Below, one piece after another: positions 24,500 to 34,151 of a stretch of DNA of 64,000 bases (position 1 is the first letter of the stretch; each line of letters starts with the position of its first letter). The DNA comes from JAEUOS01 sp964470865 (GTDB lineage Bacteria > Pseudomonadota > Gammaproteobacteria > Burkholderiales > JAEUOS01): NCBI GenBank assembly GCA_964470865.1, contig CAYYFR010000005.1:21025-85024 (forward strand), given 5' to 3'. The notes under the pieces are model-generated. The model ran no database searches. It was not told the origin of the DNA and saw nothing but the letters and a program-made list of their open reading frames with translations. Both the position numbers and the translations under genes were made by a program.

Positions 24500-25506
24500 C
24501 AGTAATGAAGGAAATACACGAAATGAAAAAAAGCCGGCGCGGTAAAGGTAAGGCTGTCGACCCGCCCGAGAATGCCGCCGTGCCCCACCGTCAGGGAATC
24601 GCCTTCCGACACCCCGAGATCGCGCTTGATCGCGGTGATGATGATGTCGCCCAGAAAGCCGCCAAAACCGATCAGAAGGCCTGCACCCAGCGCGTCGTAG
24701 AGCGACAAGGGGGTGAGCCACGGCGCCAGCAGCAGCGCCAGCGCGACTGTCACCGCCACCCCGCCCAGCAAGCCCTCGGCAGTCTTGCCCGGGTGCACCG
24801 AGGGCGTCACCTTGCGTCGCCCGATCAGTTTGCCCGCGACATACTGCGCGACATCGTTGAACTGGGTCAGAAACACCAGGTAGAACAACAAGGCCACGCC
24901 ACCGCCCTGCGGATTGCCGGCCTCGGGCAGAGCCAGCAGGTAAGCCATGTGCGACAGGGAAAATACGCAGGTCATGAGGCCAAACTGCAACAGGCCGACC
25001 GCGCGCAGGAAGCCCCTGGTCTCGCCGATCAGCACCATGCGCATCGGCAACGCCAGAAACCAGAACACCGGAATGAAAATGATGAACAGGCCATACCAGC
25101 CGGACCCGGCCAGCAGGTATTGCACGGGGATCGCCATATAGGCCCAGAACAGCACGCGATGATCAGCGCGCCGGGTCGGGATCAGCGACAGGTATTCCTT
25201 GAAGGCCACGAAGCTGATGAATGCGATGCAGACAATGGAGAACCAGCGCGCGAACCCGAGCGCAAGCGTGGCCAGTATCACGATGAACCAGAAGCTGCGA
25301 ACGCGCAGTCGAATTTCATTGAAGCCACGCGCGGGATTGCGGCGCCGCAAAAGCGCGATGGTCAGCGTCACCACGGCCAACAGGATGTAGCAGCCGAGAA
25401 ACGTGTAGCCGACCGCCTGCGGAAACACCGGCGTCGGCAGCGCCTCGATGCCTTGTCGAATGGCATTGGCGCCCTTCTCGACCGGCCCCGCCCACGCCTC
25501 GGCCAT
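24499..25506 (-). CDS. CdsA-like phosphatidate cytidylyltransferase
   Basis: A 335-residue polytopic membrane protein of the CTP-transferase family, closest in style to the YnbB-type proteins found beside plsC. The FNDVAQYVAGKLIGRRK and HPGKTAEGLLGG segments are family hallmarks. The C-terminal signature is altered: after Lys294-Arg295 the expected Lys-Asp is Ser300-Glu301, and the Asp of the DRxD motif is Gly314, while HGG and Asp317 remain. Activity may be changed. The ATG at 25506 has GAAGG 8 bases upstream; a TTG at 25521, overlapping the previous stop, is an alternative start. Confidence 0.85.
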   Translation of the reverse strand: MAEAWAGPVEKGANAIRQGIEALPTPVFPQAVGYTFLGCYILLAVVTLTIALLRRRNPARGFNEIRLRVRSFWFIVILATLALGFARWFSIVCIAFISFVAFKEYLSLIPTRRADHRVLFWAYMAIPVQYLLAGSGWYGLFIIFIPVFWFLALPMRMVLIGETRGFLRAVGLLQFGLMTCVFSLSHMAYLLALPEAGNPQGGGVALLFYLVFLTQFNDVAQYVAGKLIGRRKVTPSVHPGKTAEGLLGGVAVTVALALLLAPWLTPLSLYDALGAGLLIGFGGFLGDIIITAIKRDLGVSEGDSLTVGHGGILGRVDSLTFTAPAFFHFVYFLHY

Positions 25507-25517
25507 GATGGGCGCCT

Positions 25518-27182
25518 TCAACCCCCGAAACCGTCGGCCACCGCGATCTCGATCAGGTTGGGCTTGCCGCTGGCAAGCGCTGCCCGCAACGCCGCGCCGA
25601 CATCGGCCGGATCGCTGATGCGACTGGCCGAAAGCCCGAACGACTCGGCCAGCTTGCAGAAATCGATCGCCGGATCACGCATGTCCATGCCCACAAATCG
25701 ATCCGAACCCTGCATTGCCACCAGGCGTTCCTTGATGATGCGGTAGCTGCGGTTGTTGGTGATCACATAGGTGATCGGCAAGCGCAGGTGGGCCGCCGTC
25801 CACAGGCCCTGGATGCCATACATCGCGCTACCGTCACCAACGATCGCCACTACCGGCCGGCCCGGCTTGGCCAGGCTGATGCCGACCGCGCCCGGCACCG
25901 CGAACCCGAGCCCGCCACTGGCCAGGCCGAACAGACTGCAGGGGTCGTGCTGGTGCATGAAGTGGGGCAAGCTGGTGGCCGAGGTCAAGGCCTCGTCGAC
26001 CACGATAGCGTCCGGCGGCAGGTTTTCGGCCAAACGCAGCATCAGTATCGTGGGGTCCATCGGGCGCTCGGCTTGGCGCAGCAGGGCGCGGTCGCGCGCC
26101 AGCATGCGGCGCACGCTCCAGTTGTCGGCGGCAATGCGCGCACATCGCTCTTCGGCGGCATTCCGGCAGGCCGCATCCGCAACCGCCTTGAGCGCGGGCA
26201 ACAGCACCATGAGGGTCTCGCGCACGTTGGCGGCGATCGCAAGGTCGGTGCGGTAATTCTTTCCAAGCTCCCACGGCCGCTCGCTCAAATGCACCACGGC
26301 CACGTGCTCCGGCAGTGGTTCAACCGGGCTGTAGACCGACATGCGCAGCAGGTCGGCGCCCAGGCAGATCACCATGTCGTAGGGCTCGAGCAGCGCACGC
26401 ACCGCTTTCTGGCTGCGCGTGAGCGCACCCACGTATTGCGGGTGCGCGGTCGGAAACGACGCCGCATATGGCACCGGCTCCTGGTAGACCGCCGCGCCCA
26501 GCATGGCGGCCAGTTCACCGGCCTGCCCGAACGCATGGTGGGTGGCCAGTTCCTGCCCGGCGATGATGGCCGGCCGCTTGGCCGAAAGCAGCAGGCGCGC
26601 CAGTGCACCGATCGACTCGTCCGACGGCCGCACACGATCATCGATGCGCACGCTGCGACCCAGGTCGAGGTCGGCGCATTCGTTGAGAATGTCGCCGGGC
26701 AGGCTGATGAAGACCGGCCCGGTCGGGCGCGTCATCGCCACCTTGGCGGCGCGCCGCATGATGCGCGACAGGTCCTGCACACGACCCACTTCGACTGCCC
26801 ACTTGACCAGGGGTGCGGCGATTGGCGGCAGGGGCTCGTACAACAGCGGTTCGAGCAGACCGTGGCCCTGCTCCTGCTGGCCGGCGGTGACGATGATGGG
26901 CGAGCCGGAAAACTTGGCGTTGTACAGCGCCCCCATCGCGTTGCCCAAGCCAGGCGCCACGTGCACGTTGGCCGCAGTCAAACTGCGCGAGGCACGCGCG
27001 AAGCCATCAGCCATGGCGACAACGACGGATTCCTGCAGGCCCAGCACGAACTGCAATTGCGCGAAATCAGGCAGCGCCTGCATGATAGGCAGTTCAGTGG
27101 TGCCCGGATTGCCGAACAGGTGCGTCACGCCCTCGCTTACGAGCAAGTCCAGAAAGGCCTGGCGGCCATACAATCTTGTCAC
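25518..27182 (-). CDS. Thiamine diphosphate-dependent decarboxylase (benzoylformate decarboxylase-like)
   Basis: A 554-residue ThDP enzyme with the three-domain layout of acetolactate synthase and benzoylformate decarboxylase. FGNPGTTELP and LGLQESVVVAMADGFARA hold the N-terminal pyrimidine-binding part with the conserved glutamate; GDGSAMYGIQGLWTAA through ITNN is the Mg-diphosphate motif. The overall pattern fits benzoylformate or related 2-oxoacid decarboxylases better than true acetolactate synthase, and no FAD-loop feature stands out. The GTG start at 27182 has GGGGAG upstream. Its stop overlaps the possible TTG start of the cdsA-like gene, an unusual partner. Confidence 0.85.
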   Translation of the reverse strand: MTRLYGRQAFLDLLVSEGVTHLFGNPGTTELPIMQALPDFAQLQFVLGLQESVVVAMADGFARASRSLTAANVHVAPGLGNAMGALYNAKFSGSPIIVTAGQQEQGHGLLEPLLYEPLPPIAAPLVKWAVEVGRVQDLSRIMRRAAKVAMTRPTGPVFISLPGDILNECADLDLGRSVRIDDRVRPSDESIGALARLLLSAKRPAIIAGQELATHHAFGQAGELAAMLGAAVYQEPVPYAASFPTAHPQYVGALTRSQKAVRALLEPYDMVICLGADLLRMSVYSPVEPLPEHVAVVHLSERPWELGKNYRTDLAIAANVRETLMVLLPALKAVADAACRNAAEERCARIAADNWSVRRMLARDRALLRQAERPMDPTILMLRLAENLPPDAIVVDEALTSATSLPHFMHQHDPCSLFGLASGGLGFAVPGAVGISLAKPGRPVVAIVGDGSAMYGIQGLWTAAHLRLPITYVITNNRSYRIIKERLVAMQGSDRFVGMDMRDPAIDFCKLAESFGLSASRISDPADVGAALRAALASGKPNLIEIAVADGFGG

Positions 27183-27613
27183 TGCATTCTCCCCGTTGGT
27201 GGCGTCGTCTTGGCGCGGCGGTCAGGCTTGCGTGACCGGCATTGCTTGCGAATGCACAAAAAGCGCCGAAAGTGCCGGACAAGCCAAACCTTTAGCATAA
27301 CGAGAATTGGGCAGCGTTGCCAACCCGACCAAAAAAGCCAAGCTTGGCCGGCTGACCAACGCCAAATACTACGTCCGTAGGGAACAAAAGCCGCTTTTGC
27401 GATGGTTTGTCTTGTTGCAACAAACCCGTTCGAGCGTCCGCGGTAGAGGGATTTGTTGCGCCTTTTCCAACGGCCTGGCGTGGAAAACGCCAAGCCAACT
27501 CATCAGGCGGCGCCGAACGCGCGATAGTGGCAACGCCAAGACCACGGCGGCTCTGCCAAAGCGCACCAATGCCGCCTTGAGTGACATTCGCAACGCGGCG
27601 CAAGCACTGCGCT
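27183..27613. other. Intergenic region upstream of the ThDP gene, no convincing gene
   Basis: This 431-bp gap between the parE stop and the ThDP-enzyme start holds no reading frame with recognisable protein character. It contains small inverted repeats: CAAAAGC/GCTTTTG at 27382-27396, GGTTTGT/ACAAACC near 27400-27425, and TGGCGT/ACGCCA at 27476-27492. The promoter of the ThDP-cdsA-plsC operon should be in its left third, but no clear -35/-10 pair was found. Confidence 0.6.
27331..27352 (-). terminator. Possible terminator on the minus strand
   Basis: Read leftward, the palindrome GCCAAGCTTGGC is followed by six T. The loop is very tight, so only about 4-5 bp of stem can form. It is about 260 bases beyond the parE stop and would separate parE from the ThDP operon. 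Weak. Confidence 0.35.
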
Positions 27614-29572
27614 TCAAATATCGGCTTCCGCTTCGTTGCCGTGTTCCTCGAGCCAGACCCGCCGCGCTGCCGCCTCGCCCTTGCCCATCAGCATGTGAAA
27701 CTTCAAGCCGGTGCCGGCGAAATCGAGGTTGCCGAAACGAACCGGCAACAGCCGCCGCGTATCCGGATTCATGGTGGTTTCCCATAGCTGCACGGAACTC
27801 ATTTCGCCCAGGCCCTTGAAGCGCGAAATCTGCCACGAACCGGGGCGCACACCCTCCTTGGCAAGCTTGTCCTCGGCGATCTCGAGTTCGGTGTCGTCCA
27901 GGCAATAGAGCTTGCGCATCGGCCGTTTGCCGGCGGCCGGCACATCGATACGAAACAGGGGCGGCCGTGCCACGTAGATGTTGCCGGCGACGATCAACTT
28001 CGAAAAGTGCTTGAGGAATAGCGTCAGCAGCAGAACCTGAATGTGCGAGCCGTCGACATCGGCGTCGGACAGGATGCAGATCTTGCCGTAGCGCAGGCCG
28101 CTCAAGTCCGGCGTGTCATGCGGGCCGTGCGGATCGACGCCGATGGCCACCGCGATATCGTGCACTTCGTTGTTGGCAAACAGGCGGTCGCGCTCGGTCT
28201 CCCAGGTATTGAGCACCTTGCCGCGCAGCGGCAGGATTGCCTGGAAACCCTTGTCGCGGCCCATCTTGGCACTGCCGCCGGCCGAATCACCTTCGACCAA
28301 AAAAACCTCGGTGCGCGCAACGTCACTGGATTCGCAATCCGTAAGCTTGCCGGGCAGCACCGCGACGCCGGAGCCCTTGCGCTTCTCGACTTTTTGGCCC
28401 GCACGCATGCGCACCTGCGCCTGCCTGACCACCAGGTCGGCCAGCTTCTTGCCCTGGTCTACGTGACTGTTGAGCCAGAATTCGAGCATGGGCCGCGTCT
28501 GTTGCGCCACCAGGCGCACCGCATCACGGCTGTTCAGACGCTCCTTGATCTGCCCCTGGAACTGCGGGTCGAGCACCTTGGCCGACAGCACGAAAGAGGC
28601 GCGCGCGAACACGTCTTCGGGCAGTAACTTCACGCCCTTGGGCAGGAGGGAATGCAACTCGATGAAAGTCTTGACCGCACCGAACAAGCCTTCGCGCAAG
28701 CCCGCTTCGTGGGTGCCGCCGGCGGAAGTCGGGATCAGGTTGACATAGGACTCGCGCGCGGTGGCGCCGTCTTCGGTCCAGGCCACCACCCATTGCGCGC
28801 CCTCGCCTTCGGCAAAGGCATCATCGGCCGCGCCTACGTATTTCTCACCCTCGAAATACGGAATCACCGGCTCGGCACCGGACAAGGCTTCCTGCAGATA
28901 GCCGCGCAGGCCGTCGCGATACAGCCAGCTCTGGACCTCGCCGGTTTTCTCGACCGTGAGGGTGACGGCAACGCCGCTCAGAAGCACCGCCTTGGAACGC
29001 AAGAGCCTGCGCAATTCCTCCAGCGGCACCACGCCCGAATCAAAATACTTCGGGTCCGGCCAGGCGCGCACCAGCGTGCCGTGACGATCGGATTTGCCAA
29101 CCCGCTTCAAGGGTTCAGCGACCTGGCCACCGTCGTTGAAGACGATGCGATGCTCGCCGCCATCGCGCCACACCACCACCTCAAGCCGCGTCGACAAGGC
29201 ATTGGTCACCGATACGCCCACGCCGTGCAGGCCGCCGGAAAAGGTGTAGGCGCCGCCGCCTTTCTTGTCGAACTTGCCACCCGCATGCAGGCGTGTGAAG
29301 ACGATCTCGATGACCGGCACCTTTTCCTCGGGATGCATGCCCACCGGAATGCCGCGCCCGTCGTCGACCACCGACACCGAACCGTCGGCATGCAACACCA
29401 CCTGCATTCCCTTTGCATGCCCGGCCAGTGCCTCGTCGGAGGCGTTGTCCAACACCTCCTGGATGATATGCAGCGGGCTTTCGGTACGGGTGTACATGCC
29501 GGGTCGCTCGCGCACCGGCTCAAGACCCTTCAACACACGGATCGAGGATTCGTTATATGCGTTTTTTGCCAT
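27614..29572 (-). CDS. parE: DNA topoisomerase IV subunit B
   Basis: A 652-residue GHKL-type ATPase subunit partnering ParC. MAKNAYNESSIRVLKGLEPV and the RPGMYT motif open the ATP-binding domain; DEALAGHAK, VVDDGRGIPVG and GGLHGVGVSVTNALS are the nucleotide motifs. The TOPRIM domain shows LVEGDSAGGSAKMGRD and SDADVDGSHI with its acidic metal site, and the protein ends in the usual conserved C terminus. The ATG at 29572 gives the standard N terminus; an upstream frame to 29647 adds unrelated residues. It is not adjacent to parC here: about 4.7 kb separates them. Confidence 0.96.
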   Translation of the reverse strand: MAKNAYNESSIRVLKGLEPVRERPGMYTRTESPLHIIQEVLDNASDEALAGHAKGMQVVLHADGSVSVVDDGRGIPVGMHPEEKVPVIEIVFTRLHAGGKFDKKGGGAYTFSGGLHGVGVSVTNALSTRLEVVVWRDGGEHRIVFNDGGQVAEPLKRVGKSDRHGTLVRAWPDPKYFDSGVVPLEELRRLLRSKAVLLSGVAVTLTVEKTGEVQSWLYRDGLRGYLQEALSGAEPVIPYFEGEKYVGAADDAFAEGEGAQWVVAWTEDGATARESYVNLIPTSAGGTHEAGLREGLFGAVKTFIELHSLLPKGVKLLPEDVFARASFVLSAKVLDPQFQGQIKERLNSRDAVRLVAQQTRPMLEFWLNSHVDQGKKLADLVVRQAQVRMRAGQKVEKRKGSGVAVLPGKLTDCESSDVARTEVFLVEGDSAGGSAKMGRDKGFQAILPLRGKVLNTWETERDRLFANNEVHDIAVAIGVDPHGPHDTPDLSGLRYGKICILSDADVDGSHIQVLLLTLFLKHFSKLIVAGNIYVARPPLFRIDVPAAGKRPMRKLYCLDDTELEIAEDKLAKEGVRPGSWQISRFKGLGEMSSVQLWETTMNPDTRRLLPVRFGNLDFAGTGLKFHMLMGKGEAAARRVWLEEHGNEAEADI

Positions 29573-29708
29573 TGTCAATATGCGGGACGGCGAATGATGG
29601 GCCTGAGTTATCCACAGAAAAGGTGGAAAAAGCCGGCCCGAAAACAAAAAAAGCCAAGCCGGTCAACGGTCTTGCTGGGGCGCTGAAAAATCAGGCGGAC
29701 CTTGACGA

Positions 29709-29891
29709 CTAGCCGCAAAAAATCATGTTCGCAAGGTCGAACACCATGTTGGGTCGCAACCAGGCGGCGAAGGTAAGTGCGAACAGAGCGCTTGCCACCA
29801 CTACCAGTGCGTAGCGCCAGGCACGCACGGCCGGCAGCCAGCGCAGGGGTTCATCTGGCGCGGCGGCTTGCAACATCGATTCGTGGCGCAT
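29709..29891 (-). CDS. Small single-span membrane protein
   Basis: A 60-residue protein beginning MRHESMLQAAAPDEP, with one strongly hydrophobic helix (ALVVVASALFALTFAAWL) and a short tail ending MIFCG. I do not recognise a family. The frame can extend to 29948, but the extra residues are basic and atypical. It sits between the ABC-F gene and parE on the same strand, 87 bp after the former. It could be a minor inner-membrane protein or a spurious call. Confidence 0.5.
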   Translation of the reverse strand: MRHESMLQAAAPDEPLRWLPAVRAWRYALVVVASALFALTFAAWLRPNMVFDLANMIFCG

Positions 29892-29978
29892 GGCTTGGTG
29901 GTTGAACCGAGCCAGCGCGGTCCGGACAGTCGCTGGCTTCAAGCGCAAATTATACGCGGCGGGCTACGCCAGGCCAAT

Positions 29979-31892
29979 TCAGGCCCGCGCCTTTTCAAGC
30001 AAATCCCAGCGCTCCAGTGCAAGCAGAAGTTCGCGTTCGATCGCTTCGATGCGCGCGCTGGCAAGCGCCACTTCGTGCGGTGCCTTCACATAAATGTCGG
30101 GATCGGCCAGACGCGCGTTGAGCGCCACCTGCTCGGCCTCGAGAGCGTCGATCTGCCCGGGCAGGGCCTCAAGGGCGCGCGCGTCCTTGTACGAAAGCCT
30201 GGGTCGCCGTGCCTGCGCCGCGGGCGCGGCGACCCTGGCGTTAGCCTGCGCGGCGGCCGCCGCGGCATCCTTGCCTGGCGCCCGCGCGCGGCGCGCAAGT
30301 ACCGCCTGCCACTCGCTGTAGCCACCAGGATTGGCGGTCCAGCGCCCGTCGCCTTCGAACGCCAACACCTCGGTGACGACGTTATCGAGGAAGGCGCGGT
30401 CATGGCTGACCAGAATCACGGTACCGGAATAGTCTTGCAGCATCGATTCGAGCAACTCCAGCGTATCGATATCGAGGTCGTTGGTGGGTTCGTCGAGTAT
30501 CAGCAGGTTGGCCGGCCGCGCGAACAGGCGTGCCAGCAGCAAGCGGTTGCGCTCGCCACCGGACAGCGCTCCCACCTTGGCCTGCGCGCGCTCCGGCGGA
30601 AACAGAAAGTCGGCCAGATAGGTCATCACATGCTTGCGTGCCACGCCATCCGGCCCGCCGGTTTCAACCCATTCGGAGCCGGGGCTGATAGTGTCGATCA
30701 GGGTTGCGTTGTCGTCGAGCACGGCACGAAACTGGTCGAAATAGGCGATCTCCAGCCGCGTGCCCAAGCGTACCTCGCCGGCATCCGGTTCGATCTGGCC
30801 CAGCAGCAGGCGAATCAGGGTCGACTTGCCGGCGCCATTCGGCCCGATGATGCCGATCTTGTCGCCGCGCATGATGGTGGTGGTGAGCTCGCGCACGGCA
30901 GTGACCTGCTCCCAACCCTTTGACACCGCCGTGAATTCCGCCACCAGCTTGCCCGAACGCGCCGAGTTGTCGACTGCCAGCACCACCGCGCCCTGACGTT
31001 CGCGACGCTCGCTGCGCGCGCGGCGCAGGCGTTCAAGCCGCCGCACCCTTCCTTCATTGCGCGTGCGGCGCGCCTCGACGCCCTTGCGGATCCACACCTC
31101 TTCGGCCTTGAGAAACTTGTCGAACTTCGCGTTGACCACACGCTCGACTTCGACCTGCTCCGCTTTGCGCGCCTGGTAGGCGGCGAAGTTGCCGGGAAAT
31201 GACAACAGGCGGCCGCGATCGAGCTCGACCACGCGTGTTGCCACGCGATCCAGGAAGGCGCGATCGTGGGTGATCAGCAGTACCGCACCACGAAAGCCGA
31301 CCAGCAAGTCCTCGAGCCAGGCGATGCCTTCGATATCCAGATGGTTGGTCGGCTCATCAAGCAACAGGAGCTCCGGTTCGCCGACCAGCGCGCGTGCCAG
31401 CGCGATGCGCTTCTTGGTGCCGCCGGAGCATTCGCCGACCACCGCATCGGCGGCCAGCCCAAGGCGCTCCAGCGCCGCCTCGACCCGCCGCGGCACGTCC
31501 CAGGCACCGCTTTCGGCCATGCGCGCTTCCAGCTCACCCAGCCCGGCCAGCGCGTCGGGCTCATCGGCACCCCGGGCGAGAAGCGCTTCGTATTGCGCCA
31601 GCAAGGCGCTTTGCAGGGCCAGGCCGCCGGCGACCGCGGCAAACACCGTATCGGAGGGCAGCAAGTCAGGCTCCTGATCGACTACCGCCAGCCGCAGCCC
31701 GGGCCGCAACCATACTGCTCCATCGTCGAGCTTGCGCTTGCCCGCGAGCACCGCGAGCAGGCTGGACTTGCCGACACCGTTGCGGCCGATCAGCGCGACC
31801 CGTTCACCACTATCGATTGCGAAATCCGCGTGATCAAGCAGCGGCACATGGCCATAGGCCAAGTCTGCTGCGTCCAGTGTTGCCAGCGGCAT
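29979..31892 (-). CDS. uup: ABC-F ATPase, Uup type
   Basis: A 637-residue cytoplasmic protein with two ABC ATPase domains and no membrane segments. Walker A motifs are GRNGVGKSS (first) and GPNGAGKST (second); signature motifs are CSGGTKKR and LSGGERNR; LILDEPTNDLDID is the second Walker B. A charged linker (RRTRNEGRVRRLERL) lies between the domains, and a C-terminal coiled coil follows (from about 560), which is the Uup hallmark. Family members act on ribosomes or branched DNA; Uup loss raises precise transposon excision in E. coli. Confidence 0.9.
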   Translation of the reverse strand: MPLATLDAADLAYGHVPLLDHADFAIDSGERVALIGRNGVGKSSLLAVLAGKRKLDDGAVWLRPGLRLAVVDQEPDLLPSDTVFAAVAGGLALQSALLAQYEALLARGADEPDALAGLGELEARMAESGAWDVPRRVEAALERLGLAADAVVGECSGGTKKRIALARALVGEPELLLLDEPTNHLDIEGIAWLEDLLVGFRGAVLLITHDRAFLDRVATRVVELDRGRLLSFPGNFAAYQARKAEQVEVERVVNAKFDKFLKAEEVWIRKGVEARRTRNEGRVRRLERLRRARSERRERQGAVVLAVDNSARSGKLVAEFTAVSKGWEQVTAVRELTTTIMRGDKIGIIGPNGAGKSTLIRLLLGQIEPDAGEVRLGTRLEIAYFDQFRAVLDDNATLIDTISPGSEWVETGGPDGVARKHVMTYLADFLFPPERAQAKVGALSGGERNRLLLARLFARPANLLILDEPTNDLDIDTLELLESMLQDYSGTVILVSHDRAFLDNVVTEVLAFEGDGRWTANPGGYSEWQAVLARRARAPGKDAAAAAAQANARVAAPAAQARRPRLSYKDARALEALPGQIDALEAEQVALNARLADPDIYVKAPHEVALASARIEAIERELLLALERWDLLEKARA

Positions 31893-31922
31893 GGTGATGG
31901 TCCTGACGAATCCCGGTTGCGC

Positions 31923-32324
31923 TCAATCGCGCCAGGGCTCGGCAATCTCGATCAAATTGCGATCGGGATCGCGCAGATAAATCGAACGGATCGGCCAGCG
32001 CGCGCCGGTGCGCTTTACCGGACCAAGCTCCACCGCGATACCCTGCCTGGAAAGATGGACGAGCAGTTGGTCCAGCGGCACGGCTGCGATCAGGCAGATG
32101 TCCAGTGAGCCGGGCGTGGGTACAGTGGCATAGATGTCGGTGACGTTGGCGTCGCCGGCCTGATGCAGATTGAATTTTTGATCGCCAAACCGCAGCGCCT
32201 TGCGCTGCGGTTTGGGCGGCTCACCGAAGGTTTCGAGCCGCATGCCGAGCACGCGGGTGTAGAAATCGATGGTCGCTGCCAAGTCTTTACACGTGATGAC
32301 AATGTGATCGATGCTTTGGATCAT
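31923..32324 (-). CDS. VOC (glyoxalase/dioxygenase superfamily) protein
   Basis: A 133-residue vicinal-oxygen-chelate protein. The start MIQSIDHIVITCKDLAATI gives the first metal histidine; LHQAG and the C-terminal RDPDRNLIEIAEP provide further typical ligands (His, Glu). Members include glyoxalases, fosfomycin-resistance enzymes and small dioxygenases, and the reaction here cannot be told. The frame extends upstream to 32423 but without conserved character. It lies 30 bp before the ABC-F gene on the same strand, so it may be co-transcribed. Confidence 0.85.
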   Translation of the reverse strand: MIQSIDHIVITCKDLAATIDFYTRVLGMRLETFGEPPKPQRKALRFGDQKFNLHQAGDANVTDIYATVPTPGSLDICLIAAVPLDQLLVHLSRQGIAVELGPVKRTGARWPIRSIYLRDPDRNLIEIAEPWRD

Positions 32325-32597
32325 GATGTGGCTGGGAAGTTCGCAGTGCCGGCGACGGATCGCGCATGCGTCGGACGCTGCAAGTAAGAAGGCGCGCATC
32401 ATACCAGCGCTCCCGGCCGGCAATCCGGGTTTACTGCGCCGACTGGTTGCACACCGCGCTTGTGAGGTGCGGCTTTGCGCCAGACATGGCGCTACTTTCC
32501 CCGCCGCTCGCTGTCGTTCAACGGGTGCTTTCAGTTCGTCGGCAACTACCGCGCAGGCACGCGGATTGGCGTGCGCCGCAATTGGCCGCTCGATGGT

Positions 32598-34121
32598 TCA
32601 GGCCGCGGCCAGGTTCAGCCCGAGCTGCACGCCATCCTCTTCACCTTCGTCGCCGGTATCGCGATGCTGGTCGCGCTGCGACTCGACGCCCGACAGGTAT
32701 TCGGTGGTGACATCACCGGTGACATAACAGCCCGAAAAACATGAAGCCTCGAACGAGGTCAGCTTCGGGTTGAGTTCACGCACCGCGCGTTCGAGCGCGT
32801 CCAAGTCCTGGTAGATCAGCTCGTCGGCACCGATTTCGCGCGCGATTTCCAGGACGCTGCGTTCGTTGGCGATCAGTTCGTGCCGGGTCGGCATGTCGAT
32901 GCCATAGACGTTGGCGAAGCGCACCGGCGGCGCAGCGGAGGCGAAATAGACCTTGCTGGCACCGGCCTCGCGGGCCATGTTCACGATTTCGCGTGAGGTG
33001 GTGCCGCGCACGATCGAGTCATCGACGATCAGCACGTTCTTGCCCTTGAATTCCACCGCAATGGCGTTGAGCTTCTGGCGCACGGTTTTCTTGCGCAGGG
33101 CCTGGCCGGGCATGATGAAGGTTCGGCCGATGTAGCGATTTTTGATGAAACCTTCGCGGTAATCGAGCTTCAGCTTCATCGCCAGCTGCATCGCCGCCGG
33201 GCGGCTCGAATCGGGAATCGGCATGACCACATCGATTTTCGAGGTCAGCCCCAGGGCTTCGATGCGATCGGCCAGAAATTCGCCCAGCTTGAGACGCGCC
33301 GCGTAGACCGAAACACCATCGAGCGAAGAGTCCGGCCGCGCCAGGTATACGTATTCGAAAATGCAGGGATTCAGGCTCGGATGGCGCGCGCACTGCTGCG
33401 TCTTCACGTTGCCGTCCAGATCAATGAACACCGCCTCGCCGGGCGCCACGTCGCGCACCATCTCGAACCCCGAGCCCTCGAGCGCCACCGACTCGGAGGC
33501 CACCATGTGCTCTTCACCAAGACCCGAACCACGGCGCCCCAGGCACAGCGGCCGGATGCCGAACGGATCGCGAAACGCCAACAAGCCATAGCCGGCGATC
33601 AGCGCCACCACCGCGTATGCGCCACGCAGGCGCTCATGCACCCGCGCCACCGCCTGAAAAATCGCGGCCGGGTCGAGACGATAGTTCCTGGTGGCCTTTT
33701 CCAGCTCGTGCGCCAGCACATTGAGCAGCACTTCGGAATCGGATTCGGTATTGATGTGCCGCAGGTCCTGGCGGTACATGTCGATCTTCAATTGCGCGGT
33801 ATTGGTCAGGTTGCCGTTGTGCGCCAGCGAAATGCCGAACGGCGAATTGACATAAAAAGGCTGCGCCAGGGCGGCGTTGGACGATGAGCCGGCGGTCGGA
33901 TAGCGGCAGTGGGCGATGCCGATGTTGCCCGGCAGGTCGCGCATGTTGCGGGTGCGAAACACGTCACGCACAAAACCCATGTTCTTGTGCATGTGAAACG
34001 AGTTGTCGCTGATGGTGGCGATGCCGGCCGCATCCTGCCCGCGGTGCTGCAACAGCAGGAGCCCGTCATAGAGCAACTGATTGACCGGGGTTTTCGCAAC
34101 CACGCCTATGACACCGCACAT
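32598..34121 (-). CDS. purF: Amidophosphoribosyltransferase
   Basis: A 507-residue enzyme that transfers glutamine nitrogen to PRPP, the first committed step of purine synthesis. Cys2 is the exposed nucleophile (MCGVIGVV), so no propeptide is present, as in the E. coli type. LQHRGQDAAGI, HNGNLTN and VLIVDDSIVRGTTSREIV (PRPP site) are intact. It is the last gene of the cvpA-purF pair, but here a 149-bp gap with a dispersed repeat separates it from cvpA instead of the usual short spacer. Confidence 0.97.
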   Translation of the reverse strand: MCGVIGVVAKTPVNQLLYDGLLLLQHRGQDAAGIATISDNSFHMHKNMGFVRDVFRTRNMRDLPGNIGIAHCRYPTAGSSSNAALAQPFYVNSPFGISLAHNGNLTNTAQLKIDMYRQDLRHINTESDSEVLLNVLAHELEKATRNYRLDPAAIFQAVARVHERLRGAYAVVALIAGYGLLAFRDPFGIRPLCLGRRGSGLGEEHMVASESVALEGSGFEMVRDVAPGEAVFIDLDGNVKTQQCARHPSLNPCIFEYVYLARPDSSLDGVSVYAARLKLGEFLADRIEALGLTSKIDVVMPIPDSSRPAAMQLAMKLKLDYREGFIKNRYIGRTFIMPGQALRKKTVRQKLNAIAVEFKGKNVLIVDDSIVRGTTSREIVNMAREAGASKVYFASAAPPVRFANVYGIDMPTRHELIANERSVLEIAREIGADELIYQDLDALERAVRELNPKLTSFEASCFSGCYVTGDVTTEYLSGVESQRDQHRDTGDEGEEDGVQLGLNLAAA

Positions 34122-34151
34122 GAAGCTCTCCGCGAGAGGGTGACAACCGCG

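Noticed and set aside
25518..27182. Acetolactate synthase (ilvB)
   Set aside because: The N-terminal motif and overall pattern fit benzoylformate-type decarboxylases better, and no ilvH or ilvC is nearby.
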